64,000 bases of DNA from an uncultured Pelagibacteraceae bacterium (lineage in GTDB: Bacteria > Pseudomonadota > Alphaproteobacteria > Pelagibacterales > Pelagibacteraceae): contig CACPKQ010000003.1 of the NCBI GenBank assembly GCA_902634455.1, positions 1 to 64,000 of the forward strand, written 5' to 3'. Of the stretch, positions 44,703-54,489 are shown piece after piece. The notes below the pieces were generated by a model that was given only the letters and a program-made list of their open reading frames with translations, ran no database searches and was not told the DNA's origin. Made by a program: the position numbers and the translations under genes. The first letter of the stretch is position 1; every line of letters starts with the position of its first letter.

Positions 44703-45881
44703 TTATTTATTTTGTAAAGAAAATTGGATTAAATCAATATTTTTAGACTTAAATCCTGCTTCACAATATGAAAGATAAAAATTCCACATTCTTTTAAATG
44801 TTAGATCAAATCCTTGCTTTGAAATTGATTCCCATTTTTTAATAAACTCTTTTCTCCATATAATTAAAGTATTTGAATAATGCTGTCCATATGAGTTGTA
44901 TTCGTTTATTTCTAATCCAGATTTTTTTGCATAATCATATAGACTTTTTTTGGATGGTAAAAATCCTCCAGGAAATATATATTTTTGAATAAAATCTTCT
45001 TTACTTTTATATCTATCAAATAATTGATCGTCTATTGTTATGGCTTGTAAAGCGGCGGTTCCTTTTATGTGTAAATTTTGCTTAATAGTTTGAAAGTAAT
45101 TTTTCAAATAATTTTTTCCTACAGCTTCTATCATTTCTATCGATACTATAGAATTATATTTTTTTTTAATATCTCTATAATCTAACATTTGAACATTTAC
45201 TTTTTCATTAAGTTTATTTTTTTGAATTCTTTCTTTTGCAAATTCATATTGTTTTTTTGAAATGGTTATACAATCTAAATTTACATCAAAATTTTTTCCT
45301 AGATATTCCGCAAAACCTCCCCATCCACAACCTATTTCGAGTATTACATCTCCAGCTTTTGGTTTTATGAGATCAGCTAATTTTCGATATTTATTAATTT
45401 GAGCATCCTCTAAAGAATTATTATTAGTTTCAAAAATTGCACTTGAATACGTTAGTGTTTTATCTAACCATAGTGAAAAAAATTCATTTCCCAAATCATA
45501 ATGCTTCGAAATATTTTCTTTACTTTTGTTTTTTGTATTTTTTACAAACAAACTCTTAAAAAAGTTTATTAATCGAAGATCTAATAAACTTGAAAACTTA
45601 TGTACAATTTTAATATTCTTAGCGGTAATTTCAATTAAATCTGAAAGATTGGTTGTTTCAAAATCTCCTCGCATATAAGCTTCAGCTAAACCAACACTTC
45701 CATTTTTTATTATTTTAAAAGTAATACCTGGTTTATTAATTTTTAAATCAGCATTTAAGTTAGAATTTTTATCTCCAAATAGATATTCTTTTCCATCAAA
45801 GTTGATTATTTTTAAGTGTCCATATGAAATAAATTTAAGTGTGCCAAATACAAAATTATCTGAAATACTCTGAATATTCAT
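44703..45881 (-). CDS. Cyclopropane-fatty-acid-synthase-like SAM methyltransferase
   Basis: 392 residues. SAM motif I VILEIGCGWGGFAEYLG is near 175, preceded by the Cfa segment NISKHYDLGNEFFSLWLDKTLTYSSAIF (about 120-148). Other Cfa residues include IEMIEAVGKNYL (catalytic Glu region) and IFPGGFLP. Members methylate double bonds of membrane lipids; close relatives make cyclopropane or branched/furan fatty acids. It overlaps DUF1365 by 4 bases in an operon with a COG2907 flavoprotein. Confidence 0.88.
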   Translation of the reverse strand: MNIQSISDNFVFGTLKFISYGHLKIINFDGKEYLFGDKNSNLNADLKINKPGITFKIIKNGSVGLAEAYMRGDFETTNLSDLIEITAKNIKIVHKFSSLLDLRLINFFKSLFVKNTKNKSKENISKHYDLGNEFFSLWLDKTLTYSSAIFETNNNSLEDAQINKYRKLADLIKPKAGDVILEIGCGWGGFAEYLGKNFDVNLDCITISKKQYEFAKERIQKNKLNEKVNVQMLDYRDIKKKYNSIVSIEMIEAVGKNYLKNYFQTIKQNLHIKGTAALQAITIDDQLFDRYKSKEDFIQKYIFPGGFLPSKKSLYDYAKKSGLEINEYNSYGQHYSNTLIIWRKEFIKKWESISKQGFDLTFKRMWNFYLSYCEAGFKSKNIDLIQFSLQNK

Positions 45882-46648
45882 TTTATCTCAAAAGATATAT
45901 TGTTCTTTATTTTTAATTTTTTTTTAACAAACTTAATACCTTTTAGCCAAAGTTTTAATGCTTCATAATGTATCGCTCCTATGATTTTAAATGTCATTAA
46001 TGGATGAGTTATGTAAGAAAGTATTAAATTTTTACTATTTAGTTTTTTCTTAATTCCATCTTGTGATGCATATAAAAGCTTGCCTGTATCATCACTTTGA
46101 TTAATAATTACTGAAAGTTTATTCTCTGGAATTAAAATTTTAAAATAATATTTGCACTCCATTTCTATAAATGGAGAAACGTGAAATTTTTTATTACAAG
46201 AATTTTCAATTAAATTTCTCCCCTTTTCTGTTTTAAATACATAAGTATGTTGTTCTCCAAAAGTATTTTTAACTTCATATAGTATGGATATTAAATAATC
46301 GTTTTCATCATATACAAAAAAAATACTTAAAGGATTAAAAACATAACCAAATATTCTTGGATAACACAAAAGTCTAATTTTTACTTGTTTATTTGAAATT
46401 CCAATACCTTCAAGGTTTTGTTTTACCCAATCTTCTATAGAACTTCCATCACGAGGGCCGTGATCAATATCGAAGAAGCTTATTAAATTAAATTTATTAT
46501 ATGAAAAAAAATTTATTTTTTTTTCAATTTCATTTAATTCGGCTAGGTCAATAAATAAAGAAAATACACTATATTTAAAAAAATGTTCTTTGGGTTTAAA
46601 GCGTTTGTGAATTACATTTCCATTATAAATACAAGAGTTACTAAACAT
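45878..46648 (-). CDS. DUF1365 family protein
   Basis: 256 residues. It starts CIYNGNVIHKRFKPKEHFFKYSVF and contains LLCYPRIFGYVFNPLSIFFVYDEN and HVSPFIEMECKYYFKI, all typical of DUF1365. No membrane segment. Function not established; it is found with Cfa-type enzymes and a flavin amine oxidase-like protein in many proteobacteria and is suspected to act in lipid modification. Overlaps both neighbours (4 and 8 bases). Confidence 0.88.
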   Translation of the reverse strand: MFSNSCIYNGNVIHKRFKPKEHFFKYSVFSLFIDLAELNEIEKKINFFSYNKFNLISFFDIDHGPRDGSSIEDWVKQNLEGIGISNKQVKIRLLCYPRIFGYVFNPLSIFFVYDENDYLISILYEVKNTFGEQHTYVFKTEKGRNLIENSCNKKFHVSPFIEMECKYYFKILIPENKLSVIINQSDDTGKLLYASQDGIKKKLNSKNLILSYITHPLMTFKIIGAIHYEALKLWLKGIKFVKKKLKIKNNISFEIK

Positions 46649-47888
46649 TTAAATTTTTTATCATTTCAATTGAAGATTTTATTCCATCTTCATGAAAACC
46701 ATAACCAAAATAACTTCCACAATATAAAATATTTTCTTTATTTTGTATCGTACTTAATTGCTTTTGATTCAGTAAAGTGTTTTGATCATAATATGGATGA
46801 GTAAAGTTCACTCTCTTAAAAACTTTATCTTTAGAAATATTTAAAAAAGGATTTAAAGTTAAAAAAATATTTTGATTGATTTTCAAGTTTTGAAGTAAGT
46901 TTAACCAATATGTAACAGAATTGTTTTCTAAATTATTATAATCAATTAGAGAATTCCATGAACACCATGTTTTTTTTTTTGTTGGCATAAATTTTTCATC
47001 TGAATGAATTACTGCTAAATTTTTTTTATATTGAAAATTAGATAATATTTTTTTCTCATTATCTGTTGGATTTTCAATTAATGAAAGAGCCTCATCTGCA
47101 TGCGTTGCTAAAACAACTTTGTCATAATCAAAATATTCATTTTTATCTCCATAATAAATTTTTACTCCATTGTTGTGTCTTGTTATTTTGTTAATTGGAT
47201 AATTTTTATAATATTCCCCGCTAACACTTTCCAAAACTTTATTGACATAAGTTTTACTCCTACTAGTTACAGTATACCATTGTGGTCTATCTTTAATCTT
47301 AAACAACCCATGATTTTGAAAAAACTTTAAAAAAAAAGCTAGTGGCATTTGATTTACTTTATATGGTGACATTGACCAAATTGCGGAAACCATAGGTATA
47401 ATGTGATAATTTATAAAATATTTAGAAACCTTTTGTTCATTTAAATATTCACCTAAAGTTTTATGTTCTCCTACTTCTTTTAATTTATCAGATTTATTAT
47501 AAAAACTTAATATATCTAAAAACATTTTAATAAACTTAAAGTTTAGTAAGTTTAATTTGTTTGAAAAAATACCACTAAAACCTTTTCCGCAGTATTCAAT
47601 GTTTGAATTTTTTACTGATACAGAGAATGACATGTTGCTTTTTTCAATTTGTATCTTGTTTTCTTTAAAAAAATTTATAAGGTTTGGGTAAGTTGAATAA
47701 TTAAAAACAATAAATCCTATATCTACTGAAACTTTTTTATTACTTTTTTTTTCAATTGGTATGTCTACCGTATAAGAATGACCGCCAAAGTGATCCTCTT
47801 TTTCAAATAAATCCACAGAATATTTTTTAGATAAATAATAAGATGCGCTAAGACCCGAAATGCCCGAACCAATTACAGCAATTTTCAT
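46641..47888 (-). CDS. COG2907-type FAD/NAD(P)-binding oxidoreductase
   Basis: 415 residues. The N-terminal FAD fold is KIAVIGSGISGLSASYYLSKKYSVDLFEKEDHFGGHSYTV (about 2-41). DIGFIVFNYSTYPNLINFF (about 57-75) and SYFGYGFHEDGIKSS at the C-terminus are marks of the flavin amine oxidase-like family that is usually encoded beside DUF1365 and a Cfa-like methyltransferase. It overlaps DUF1365 by 8 bases and is first in that four-gene minus-strand block (DUF3833 last). It is 6 bases from the end of gcvP, so transcription could continue from the glycine cleavage operon. Confidence 0.87.
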   Translation of the reverse strand: MKIAVIGSGISGLSASYYLSKKYSVDLFEKEDHFGGHSYTVDIPIEKKSNKKVSVDIGFIVFNYSTYPNLINFFKENKIQIEKSNMSFSVSVKNSNIEYCGKGFSGIFSNKLNLLNFKFIKMFLDILSFYNKSDKLKEVGEHKTLGEYLNEQKVSKYFINYHIIPMVSAIWSMSPYKVNQMPLAFFLKFFQNHGLFKIKDRPQWYTVTSRSKTYVNKVLESVSGEYYKNYPINKITRHNNGVKIYYGDKNEYFDYDKVVLATHADEALSLIENPTDNEKKILSNFQYKKNLAVIHSDEKFMPTKKKTWCSWNSLIDYNNLENNSVTYWLNLLQNLKINQNIFLTLNPFLNISKDKVFKRVNFTHPYYDQNTLLNQKQLSTIQNKENILYCGSYFGYGFHEDGIKSSIEMIKNLNV

Positions 47889-47894
47889 TATTGA

Positions 47895-50762
47895 TTATGC
47901 CGCATCTTCTTTAAACTCGTCCAGGCTCGGGCAAGAACAAAACAAGTTTTTATCTCCATAAACATTATCCACTCTTCCGATTGGAGGCCAAAATTTGTTT
48001 GTTTTTAAAAATTCTGAAGGATAGGCAGCTTCTTCTCTTGAATATTTATGGTTCCACTCTGTTGATGTAAGCTCAACATGAGTATGTGGAGAGTTTTTAA
48101 TAGGATTGTCTAGTTTATCAAATTCACCAGACTTAATTTTTTCAATTTCTTTTTTGATTTTGATCAATGTATCGCAAAATCTATCTAGTTCATTAAGGCT
48201 TTCACTTTCAGTTGGCTCAATCATCATTGTTCCTGGAACTGGCCATGACATTGTGGGAGCATGAAATCCAAAATCTATTAATCTTTTTGCTATATCTTCC
48301 TCTGTAATTCCTGTCTCACTTTTAATTGGTCTAATATCTATAATACATTCATGGGCAACATTGCCTTTATTACCCTTATACAATATTGGAAAATGGTTTT
48401 TTAATTTTTTAGCAACATAATTGGCATTCAAAATTGCATTTTGTGTTGCGAGCCTTAAACCTTCTGAGCCCATCATTTTTATATACATCCATGATATTGA
48501 TAAAATACTTGAACTGCCCCAAGGAGCAGCAGAAACAGGTCCAATACCAGTTACGGGTCCGCAATCTCTTATTATGGGGTGAGAAGGTAAAAATTTTTCC
48601 AAATGTTTTTTACACGCTATCGGTCCCATTCCTGGTCCGCCACCACCGTGTGGGATACAGAACGTTTTATGTAAATTAATATGACAAACATCCGGACCAA
48701 AGTTTCCTGGTCTAGCAATTCCAACTAATGCATTTAAATTTGCACCATCCATATACACTTGGCCACCGTGCTTATGAATCAATTCACAAATTTCAGTAAT
48801 TTTTTCTTCAAAAACACCATGTGTTGATGGATAAGTGATCATTAGTGAGGCTAAGTTAGATGAGTTTTGTTCGGCTTTCTTTTTTAAATCTTCGAAGTCT
48901 ACATTGCCTTCTTTATCGCAATCAACAACCACTACTTTCATGCCAACCATTTGTGCACTTGCAGGATTAGTTCCATGAGCAGAACTTGGTATCAAACACA
49001 CGTTTCTATTTTTTTCTCCTCTGCTTAAATGAAATTTTCTTATTACCATTAAACCAGCATACTCTCCTTGTGCTCCTGCATTTGGTTGTAATGATACCCC
49101 CGAAAACCCTGTTATTGATCTCAACCAATTTTTTAAATCTGTAAATAAACTTCTAAACCCATCCATTTGTTCAACAGGCACAAATGGGTGTGGTTCTGAA
49201 AATTCTCTCCAGCTGATAGGTATCATTTCAGCGACAGAATTAAGTTTCATTGTGCAAGATCCTAAGGCAATCATCGATCTATTCAGTGCTACATCTTTAT
49301 CTTCTAATCTTTTTAAATATCTAAGCATCTCTGTTTCTGAATGGTAAGAATTAAATACTGGATGCTCTAAAAATTTAGATGTTCTAAGCAATTTTTTTGG
49401 TAAATTAGGCAATTTTTGTGTAGGGTTTTCTTTAATAGACTCAGTACAATTAAAAATTTTTAATAATTGGTTTGCTCTATATACATTTTTCTTTTCATCA
49501 AAAGAAACTGACAACATTTCAGAGTTTACTTTACGAATATTGACTTTTTGATCTAAAGCATTTTTAAATATTTTTTCAGTATTATCTTTAGTTTTAATTG
49601 TTACAGTATCAAAAAAATGCTCAGAATATATTTCATAGCCTGATTGTTTTATTTTTTCCGCAAAATTTTTTGCTAATTGGGACACTCTTTCTGAGATTTT
49701 TTTTATACCCTCTGGTCCATGGTAAATTGCATAAGCAGCCGCAACTATTGCTAGTAACGCTTGTGCGGTACATATGTTGCTTGTAGCTTTATCTCTTCTT
49801 ATGTGTTGTTCTCTTGTTTGTAGGGCAAGTCTATATGCTTTGTTACCATATCGATCAACCGACACTCCGATAATTCTTCCAGGTATTGATCTTTTATATT
49901 CATCCTTTGTTGCAAAAAATGCAGCATGTGGGCCACCATAGCCCATTGGGATTCCAAATCTTTGTGAATTTCCAACTGCTATATCAGCTCCAAGTTCCCC
50001 AGGCGTTTTTAATTTAGCTAAAGCTAATAAGTCACAAGCTAATACCGCCTTTCCATTTTTTTTATGAATTTTGCTAATAGTTTCGCTTGGGTCTTTTATG
50101 TCCCCCAGCGTTCCAGGATATTGAATTATTCCACATACTATATCTTCATTAATTTTTTCTAGATCAGTATTTTCATTTCCAACTATGATTTTTAACTCTA
50201 AAGGCTCAGCTCTAGTTTTAATTAATTCGATAGTTTGTGGATGGCAATCTTTTGAAACAAAAACTATTTTACTATTTTTTTTATTTATTCTGTAACTTAA
50301 ACTCATTGCCTCTGCAGCTGCAGTTCCTTCATCTAATAAAGATGCATTTGCAATATCCATTCCAGTAAAATCAATGATCATTTGTTGAAAATTAAGTAAC
50401 ATTTCTAATCTCCCTTGAGCTACTTCTGCTTGATAAGGGGTGTAAGATGTGTACCAGCCAGGATTTTCTAAGATATTTCTTAGTATTACATAAGGAGTAT
50501 AAGTTCCATAATAGCCCATGCCAATAAAATTAGAGTAGATTTGATTTTTTTTTGAAATAATTCTTAATTTTCTAAGAGCCTCATATTCCGAATTTGGTTC
50601 GCCTATACTAAGCTTATCTTTAAATAGTATTTTTTCCGGAACAGTATTATTTATTAAATCATCTAAGCTTTTATAGCCTATTTGATTTAACATTTTTTTT
50701 TGATCCTCTTCAGAGGTACCAATATGCCTTTTTATAAAATCTCTTTCAGAATTATGAAGCAT
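47895..50762 (-). CDS. gcvP: Glycine dehydrogenase (decarboxylating), P protein
   Basis: Decarboxylates glycine with PLP and passes the aminomethyl group to GcvH. 955 residues, a single-chain P protein of normal length. The N-terminal half has FIGMGYYGTYTPYVILRN and GNSQRFGIPMGYGGPHAAFFA. The PLP-binding Lys lies in HINLHKTFCIPHGGGGPGMGP (about 700). The C-terminal half also has the SAHGTNPASAQMVGM loop. It is the last gene of gcvT-gcvH-gcvP, sharing a base with gcvH. Confidence 0.98.
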   Translation of the reverse strand: MLHNSERDFIKRHIGTSEEDQKKMLNQIGYKSLDDLINNTVPEKILFKDKLSIGEPNSEYEALRKLRIISKKNQIYSNFIGMGYYGTYTPYVILRNILENPGWYTSYTPYQAEVAQGRLEMLLNFQQMIIDFTGMDIANASLLDEGTAAAEAMSLSYRINKKNSKIVFVSKDCHPQTIELIKTRAEPLELKIIVGNENTDLEKINEDIVCGIIQYPGTLGDIKDPSETISKIHKKNGKAVLACDLLALAKLKTPGELGADIAVGNSQRFGIPMGYGGPHAAFFATKDEYKRSIPGRIIGVSVDRYGNKAYRLALQTREQHIRRDKATSNICTAQALLAIVAAAYAIYHGPEGIKKISERVSQLAKNFAEKIKQSGYEIYSEHFFDTVTIKTKDNTEKIFKNALDQKVNIRKVNSEMLSVSFDEKKNVYRANQLLKIFNCTESIKENPTQKLPNLPKKLLRTSKFLEHPVFNSYHSETEMLRYLKRLEDKDVALNRSMIALGSCTMKLNSVAEMIPISWREFSEPHPFVPVEQMDGFRSLFTDLKNWLRSITGFSGVSLQPNAGAQGEYAGLMVIRKFHLSRGEKNRNVCLIPSSAHGTNPASAQMVGMKVVVVDCDKEGNVDFEDLKKKAEQNSSNLASLMITYPSTHGVFEEKITEICELIHKHGGQVYMDGANLNALVGIARPGNFGPDVCHINLHKTFCIPHGGGGPGMGPIACKKHLEKFLPSHPIIRDCGPVTGIGPVSAAPWGSSSILSISWMYIKMMGSEGLRLATQNAILNANYVAKKLKNHFPILYKGNKGNVAHECIIDIRPIKSETGITEEDIAKRLIDFGFHAPTMSWPVPGTMMIEPTESESLNELDRFCDTLIKIKKEIEKIKSGEFDKLDNPIKNSPHTHVELTSTEWNHKYSREEAAYPSEFLKTNKFWPPIGRVDNVYGDKNLFCSCPSLDEFKEDAA

Positions 50763-51142
50763 TATTTATTACTTTCCTTTGCAAATTTTTCATATTCTTC
50801 TTTGTTCATTAAACCATCAATTTCAGATTTATTTTTAATTTTAACTTTAAAAAACCAAGCTGCACCTTCTGGATCTGCATTAATTTTTGCTGGATCGTCA
50901 ACTATCCCTTGATTGTTTTCTGTTACTTCGCCACTAACTGGTATATATACATCGCTCGCTGCTTTTGTGGACTCGACTACACCTGCCGTAGAATCTTTCT
51001 CTAAACTTGATCCTTTCTCAGGAAGTTCTACAAAAACAATATCTCCCAACATTTCAGTTGCGTGTTTTGTTATTCCAATAGTTGCAATATCTCCATCAAG
51101 TTTGATCCATTCGTGCTCCTTTGAAAATTTTAAATTAGACAT
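50762..51142 (-). CDS. gcvH: Glycine cleavage system H protein
   Basis: Lipoyl carrier of the glycine cleavage system, moving the aminomethyl intermediate from P to T and being reoxidised by L protein. 126 residues. The lipoylated Lys is in [21 protein letters not shown] (about 62). It overlaps gcvT by 8 bases and gcvP by 1 base. Confidence 0.98.
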   Translation of the reverse strand: MSNLKFSKEHEWIKLDGDIATIGITKHATEMLGDIVFVELPEKGSSLEKDSTAGVVESTKAASDVYIPVSGEVTENNQGIVDDPAKINADPEGAAWFFKVKIKNKSEIDGLMNKEEYEKFAKESNK

Positions 51143-52241
51143 TTGCTTCTCCTTTCACATGGTTTTTTTTATAAAATGGTAAGTCACATATATTAGCTGG
51201 TACTTTTTTTCCTCTAACTTCTAAAAATACTTTATTATTTATTTTTGCATGACTATTATTTACATATCCCATCGCAATAGGTCCTTTTACGCTTGGTCCA
51301 AATGTACCACTTGTGACTTTTCCAATTTCGTTATTATTTTTATCAAATATTTTGGTCGACTCTCTAGCTATAATTCTATTTTCAGGCTTAATTCCAACTC
51401 TTAATTTATCAACACCATTTTCCAATTGCTTTTTAATTTCATTGGATCCTGAAAATTTACTGTTTAATCTTTGTTTTGATATTGCCCATTTTAAATTAGC
51501 CTCTACAGGACTTGTATCTTCATTAATGTCATGCCCATATAAACAAAGTCCAGCTTCAAGTCTTAATGTATCTCTTGCACCCAAGCCAATAAGAGCTGAA
51601 CCATTTTCAATTAATTTTTTTACAAATTCCTCTGCAATATTGTTTGGTAAAGATATTTCAAAACCATCTTCTCCTGTATATCCAGATCTTGTTATGTATA
51701 AACTTGTTGATTTATAATTAAATTTATTTCCATTCATGAATTTTAAATTTGAAATACCTTTAATTATTTTTTCGAGAATGTCTTTGGACTCAGGACCTTG
51801 TATTGCCACTAAAGATAAATCTTCCCTTAAATTTAAAATATATTTATTTTCTAAAACTGAGCTTAATATTTTTAAATCATTTTCTTTGCAAGCAGCATTT
51901 AATATAATCATAAAACCATCTTCAATTTTAGTTATAATTAAATCATCATATATTCCTCCATTATACTTCATTAAAAAAGAATATTTGCATTGATTGATAG
52001 AAAGTTTATTTAGGTCTGTGGGTAATATTTTTTCTAAATCATTTATTAATTCTTCTTTTCCTTTAATAAATAATTGACCCATATGGGAAACATCAAATAT
52101 TCCTGATTTTGTTCTTGTAATATTATGTTCTTGAATTACACCATTTTTGTATTGAATGGGCATTTGATAGCCGGCAAACTCTACAAACTTAGCGCCGTAT
52201 GCTGTATGTAATTTAAACAGAGGTGTTTTTTTTATTTCCAT
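51135..52241 (-). CDS. gcvT: Glycine cleavage system T protein (aminomethyltransferase)
   Basis: Transfers the one-carbon unit from lipoyl-GcvH to tetrahydrofolate, releasing ammonia. About 368 residues from the ATG at 52241. It shows [43 protein letters not shown] and [21 protein letters not shown] frame open to 52382 would add 47 residues (KEQPPRKLSGKRTV and so on), but that DNA is the glycine riboswitch, so the upstream ATG is not the start. First gene of the gcvTHP operon. Confidence 0.97.
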   Translation of the reverse strand: MEIKKTPLFKLHTAYGAKFVEFAGYQMPIQYKNGVIQEHNITRTKSGIFDVSHMGQLFIKGKEELINDLEKILPTDLNKLSINQCKYSFLMKYNGGIYDDLIITKIEDGFMIILNAACKENDLKILSSVLENKYILNLREDLSLVAIQGPESKDILEKIIKGISNLKFMNGNKFNYKSTSLYITRSGYTGEDGFEISLPNNIAEEFVKKLIENGSALIGLGARDTLRLEAGLCLYGHDINEDTSPVEANLKWAISKQRLNSKFSGSNEIKKQLENGVDKLRVGIKPENRIIARESTKIFDKNNNEIGKVTSGTFGPSVKGPIAMGYVNNSHAKINNKVFLEVRGKKVPANICDLPFYKKNHVKGEANV

Positions 52242-52254
52242 ATCAACTCTTAAC

Positions 52255-52396
52255 CCCCTCTGTCGGTGTGCCTGAGAGATTTTAGCTCCTTCGGCGAGAA
52301 TAATTCTCTTTCCAGAGTTAATATGTACGGTCCTTTTGCCTGAGAGTTTCCGGGGTGGTTGCTCCTTCGGCGCTACATTCAAGTAGTCTCTCCCGT
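52255..52396 (-). ncRNA. Tandem glycine riboswitch in the gcvT leader
   Basis: Read on the minus strand, the leader shows two glycine aptamers. The first runs from CGGGAGAGAC (about 52395) through GCGCCGAAGGAGCAA and ACTCTCAGGCAAAAGGACCG. A short linker then leads to the second, with CTCTGGAAAGAG, CTCGCCGAAGGAGC, TCTCTCAGGCACACCGACAGAG and a run of G (near 52256). GCCGAAGGAGC and CTCTCAGGCA are the hallmark segments and both occur twice. Glycine binding normally turns on gcv expression. The RNA ends about 14 bases before the gcvT ATG, so control of ribosome access is possible. Confidence 0.95.
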
Positions 52397-52452
52397 ATGA
52401 AATTATGATAGCACAATTTTATTAATAATTACACTGTTTATAAATACAATAT

Positions 52453-52629
52453 TTAATGTTTTTTGGTTATTTGGTGTATTTTATCTTTGACTGCTAATTT
52501 TTTCTTTTTTAGCTCTCTAAGACTCAACCATGAATCAGACGTTCTATCGTTTAGTCTGGATTTTGTGATTTTTTTTATTTGGGTGTCTATTTGTTTTTTT
52601 TCTTTTGATAAGCCTTTTATTAAAGACAT
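52453..52629 (-). CDS. YdcH/DUF465-like small helical protein
   Basis: 58 residues, too short for routine ORF cutoffs. It reads MSLIKGLSKEKKQIDTQIK, then KITKSRLNDRTSDSWLSLREL, then KKKKLAVKDKIHQI. The pattern of two amphipathic helices with a conserved L-x-x-L-K-K-x-K-L-x-x-K-D-x-I matches DUF465/YdcH hairpin proteins, which are common in alphaproteobacteria. Function unknown. It stands alone between the riboswitch and the DMT gene, in the gcv direction. Confidence 0.7.
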   Translation of the reverse strand: MSLIKGLSKEKKQIDTQIKKITKSRLNDRTSDSWLSLRELKKKKLAVKDKIHQITKKH

Positions 52630-52681
52630 GATTCATTATACCATATTTTTAAAACTTAAAATTAAAAGTTTTTAAAAAAAA

Positions 52682-53542
52682 TTATTTTATTATTTTTTTA
52701 TCAAAAAACTGAAGAGAAACACCAGCAATAATTATTGCTCCACCAAACAAAACAACTAGTGGTGGATTTTCGTTTGCAAATAACCATGCCCATAAAGGAC
52801 CCAATACTGCTTCTGTTAACATTATGATTCCAACCAATGCAGCTGGAGTTTTTCTCGCTCCAATAGTAATTAAAATAAAACCAAGACCAACTTGAAATGC
52901 ACCTGCTAAAAAACCTAAAAATATATCATGAGCTGAAATAAGAATTTTTGAAGAGAAAAAATATCCAATAATTAAAGCTCCAATTCCAGCAAAAAATTGA
53001 AGTGGAATCATATCCGTATTGGGAAATTTTCTTACTATTAAAATAAGAGTTGCAAATGAAATTGGCATAATAAAAGCAACAATGTTTCCTTCAAATTGGC
53101 CTGGTGATAAATTGTTGCCTACCATTAAAATTATTCCAGAAAAGGCTAAAATTATCGATGCTAGGGTGAGTTTTGAGATTTTTTCTTTTAGAAATATATA
53201 GCCAAAAATAGCTAAGAAAATTGCCTGTGTTTGTATTATAAAATTTGTATTAGCAACAGTAGTTTTATACATAGCAAAAACATAACTAAAATATCCAATA
53301 GATAAAATGATACCGCCAAAAAGTCCTGGTATTCCTGATTTATAAAAAGATTTAAAAAAATTTTTTTTATGGGTTATTAGAAGAAAAATTCCTACAACAA
53401 TTAAAAAAAAAACTGATCTCCAAAATAATATTTGCCAAAGTGTAGCTCCCTCAAAAGATTTTACTATTAAACCACCAAAACTAAGGCTGAATGCTCCTAA
53501 AAAAACAAGTATTGGGCCTGGAATTTTTAAAAATAAACTCAT
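52682..53542 (-). CDS. DMT-superfamily (EamA) transporter
   Basis: 286 residues, ten membrane segments in two EamA repeats (about 5-138, 146-280). Repeat 1 ends TNFIIQTQAIFLAIFGYIFLKEKIS; repeat 2 has ARKTPAALVGIIMLTEAVLGPLWAWLFANE. Its start overlaps the pxpC stop by 4 bases, so it is translationally coupled to 5-oxoprolinase, and 5-oxoproline or a related amide is a candidate substrate; this is inference. Confidence 0.88.
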   Translation of the reverse strand: MSLFLKIPGPILVFLGAFSLSFGGLIVKSFEGATLWQILFWRSVFFLIVVGIFLLITHKKNFFKSFYKSGIPGLFGGIILSIGYFSYVFAMYKTTVANTNFIIQTQAIFLAIFGYIFLKEKISKLTLASIILAFSGIILMVGNNLSPGQFEGNIVAFIMPISFATLILIVRKFPNTDMIPLQFFAGIGALIIGYFFSSKILISAHDIFLGFLAGAFQVGLGFILITIGARKTPAALVGIIMLTEAVLGPLWAWLFANENPPLVVLFGGAIIIAGVSLQFFDKKIIK

Positions 53543-54489
53543 CTTATTTGATTAAGGGTATTTTTTGTTTCCAGATTATAAAATTTAAATAAATTTTCAG
53601 CTTCATTAAGCTCTATAAATTTAAATTTAATGGTATTACCGGGTGTTAATTGAACTAATTTATCGTAGTCAGCACTTATCACTACTCCAATCTTTGGATA
53701 TCCTCCTATTGTGCCATGATCTGAAAACATTATTATTGGATCGCCGTCAGGAGGTACTTGAATAACTCCTTTTATTAAACCTTCTGATTTAATATTTGTA
53801 TCAACTTTATTTTCAATTTTTGGTCCTTTCAACCTCATTCCCATTCTGTCAGTAAGTTTTGTTATTGTAAATTGTTTACTAAAAAAATCTTCTTTAGACT
53901 TATCAGAAAAATAATCAAAATTGGTACCTTTAAGAACCCTTATAAATTCTATTTTTGAATTAAAGTAATCAATTTTTTTTGAACAAAAATCATTATTTGA
54001 TTGATTTAAAAAAATTTTTTCTTTATCAGAATATTTTTTTCCATTATTTGAACCTACTTCAGACTTAGTATGTACTGAGCAGCTTCCCCAAAAATAATCT
54101 CCAGAAAAACCTTTTTGTACAGATAAATAGCCATAAACAGATTTATTAGTTGAAATTATATCTATTTGATCATCATCGTTTAGATTAAATGTTTTATAAC
54201 AAATACCCTCTTCAATTTTAGAGTTACCTCTAATTATTTGAAATTTTACATCTCCAGTTATTACAGCGGTAACCTTTCCAAATTTTAGTTTTAAAAGTGG
54301 CCCTTGATATGCAAATTCTAATGATGCGGTATTTGACTTATTGTCAACTAAATGATTGCCAATTAAATAATTTCTTTTATCCATAGCTCCACTAAATGGA
54401 AGCCCTATGTGATATTGGTTAAATCTTCCTTCATCTTGTAAAGTAGAATTTATTCCAGGACGTAAAATTTCAAAAAATGCTTTATTCAT
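53539..54489 (-). CDS. pxpC: 5-oxoprolinase subunit PxpC
   Basis: Part of the prokaryotic 5-oxoprolinase PxpABC that opens 5-oxoproline to glutamate with ATP. 316 residues. It starts FFEILRPGINSTLQDEGRFNQYHIGLPFSGAMDKRNYLIGN and has the later PPDGDPIIMFSDHGTIGGYPKIGVVISADYDKLVQL, both family marks (the biotin-dependent carboxyltransferase/KipA-like fold). Overlaps pxpB by 8 bases. Confidence 0.92.
   Translation of the reverse strand: MNKAFFEILRPGINSTLQDEGRFNQYHIGLPFSGAMDKRNYLIGNHLVDNKSNTASLEFAYQGPLLKLKFGKVTAVITGDVKFQIIRGNSKIEEGICYKTFNLNDDDQIDIISTNKSVYGYLSVQKGFSGDYFWGSCSVHTKSEVGSNNGKKYSDKEKIFLNQSNNDFCSKKIDYFNSKIEFIRVLKGTNFDYFSDKSKEDFFSKQFTITKLTDRMGMRLKGPKIENKVDTNIKSEGLIKGVIQVPPDGDPIIMFSDHGTIGGYPKIGVVISADYDKLVQLTPGNTIKFKFIELNEAENLFKFYNLETKNTLNQIR

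Noticed and set aside
52242-52382. Extended N-terminus of gcvT from the ATG at 52382
   Set aside because: This DNA is the tandem glycine riboswitch, and the residues match no GcvT; the conserved start [16 protein letters not shown] begins at 52241.
52463-52675. 70-codon plus-strand frame near 52.5 kb
   Set aside because: It is the antisense of the 58-residue YdcH/DUF465-like gene on the minus strand; its translation is hydrophobic shadow sequence rich in F and S.
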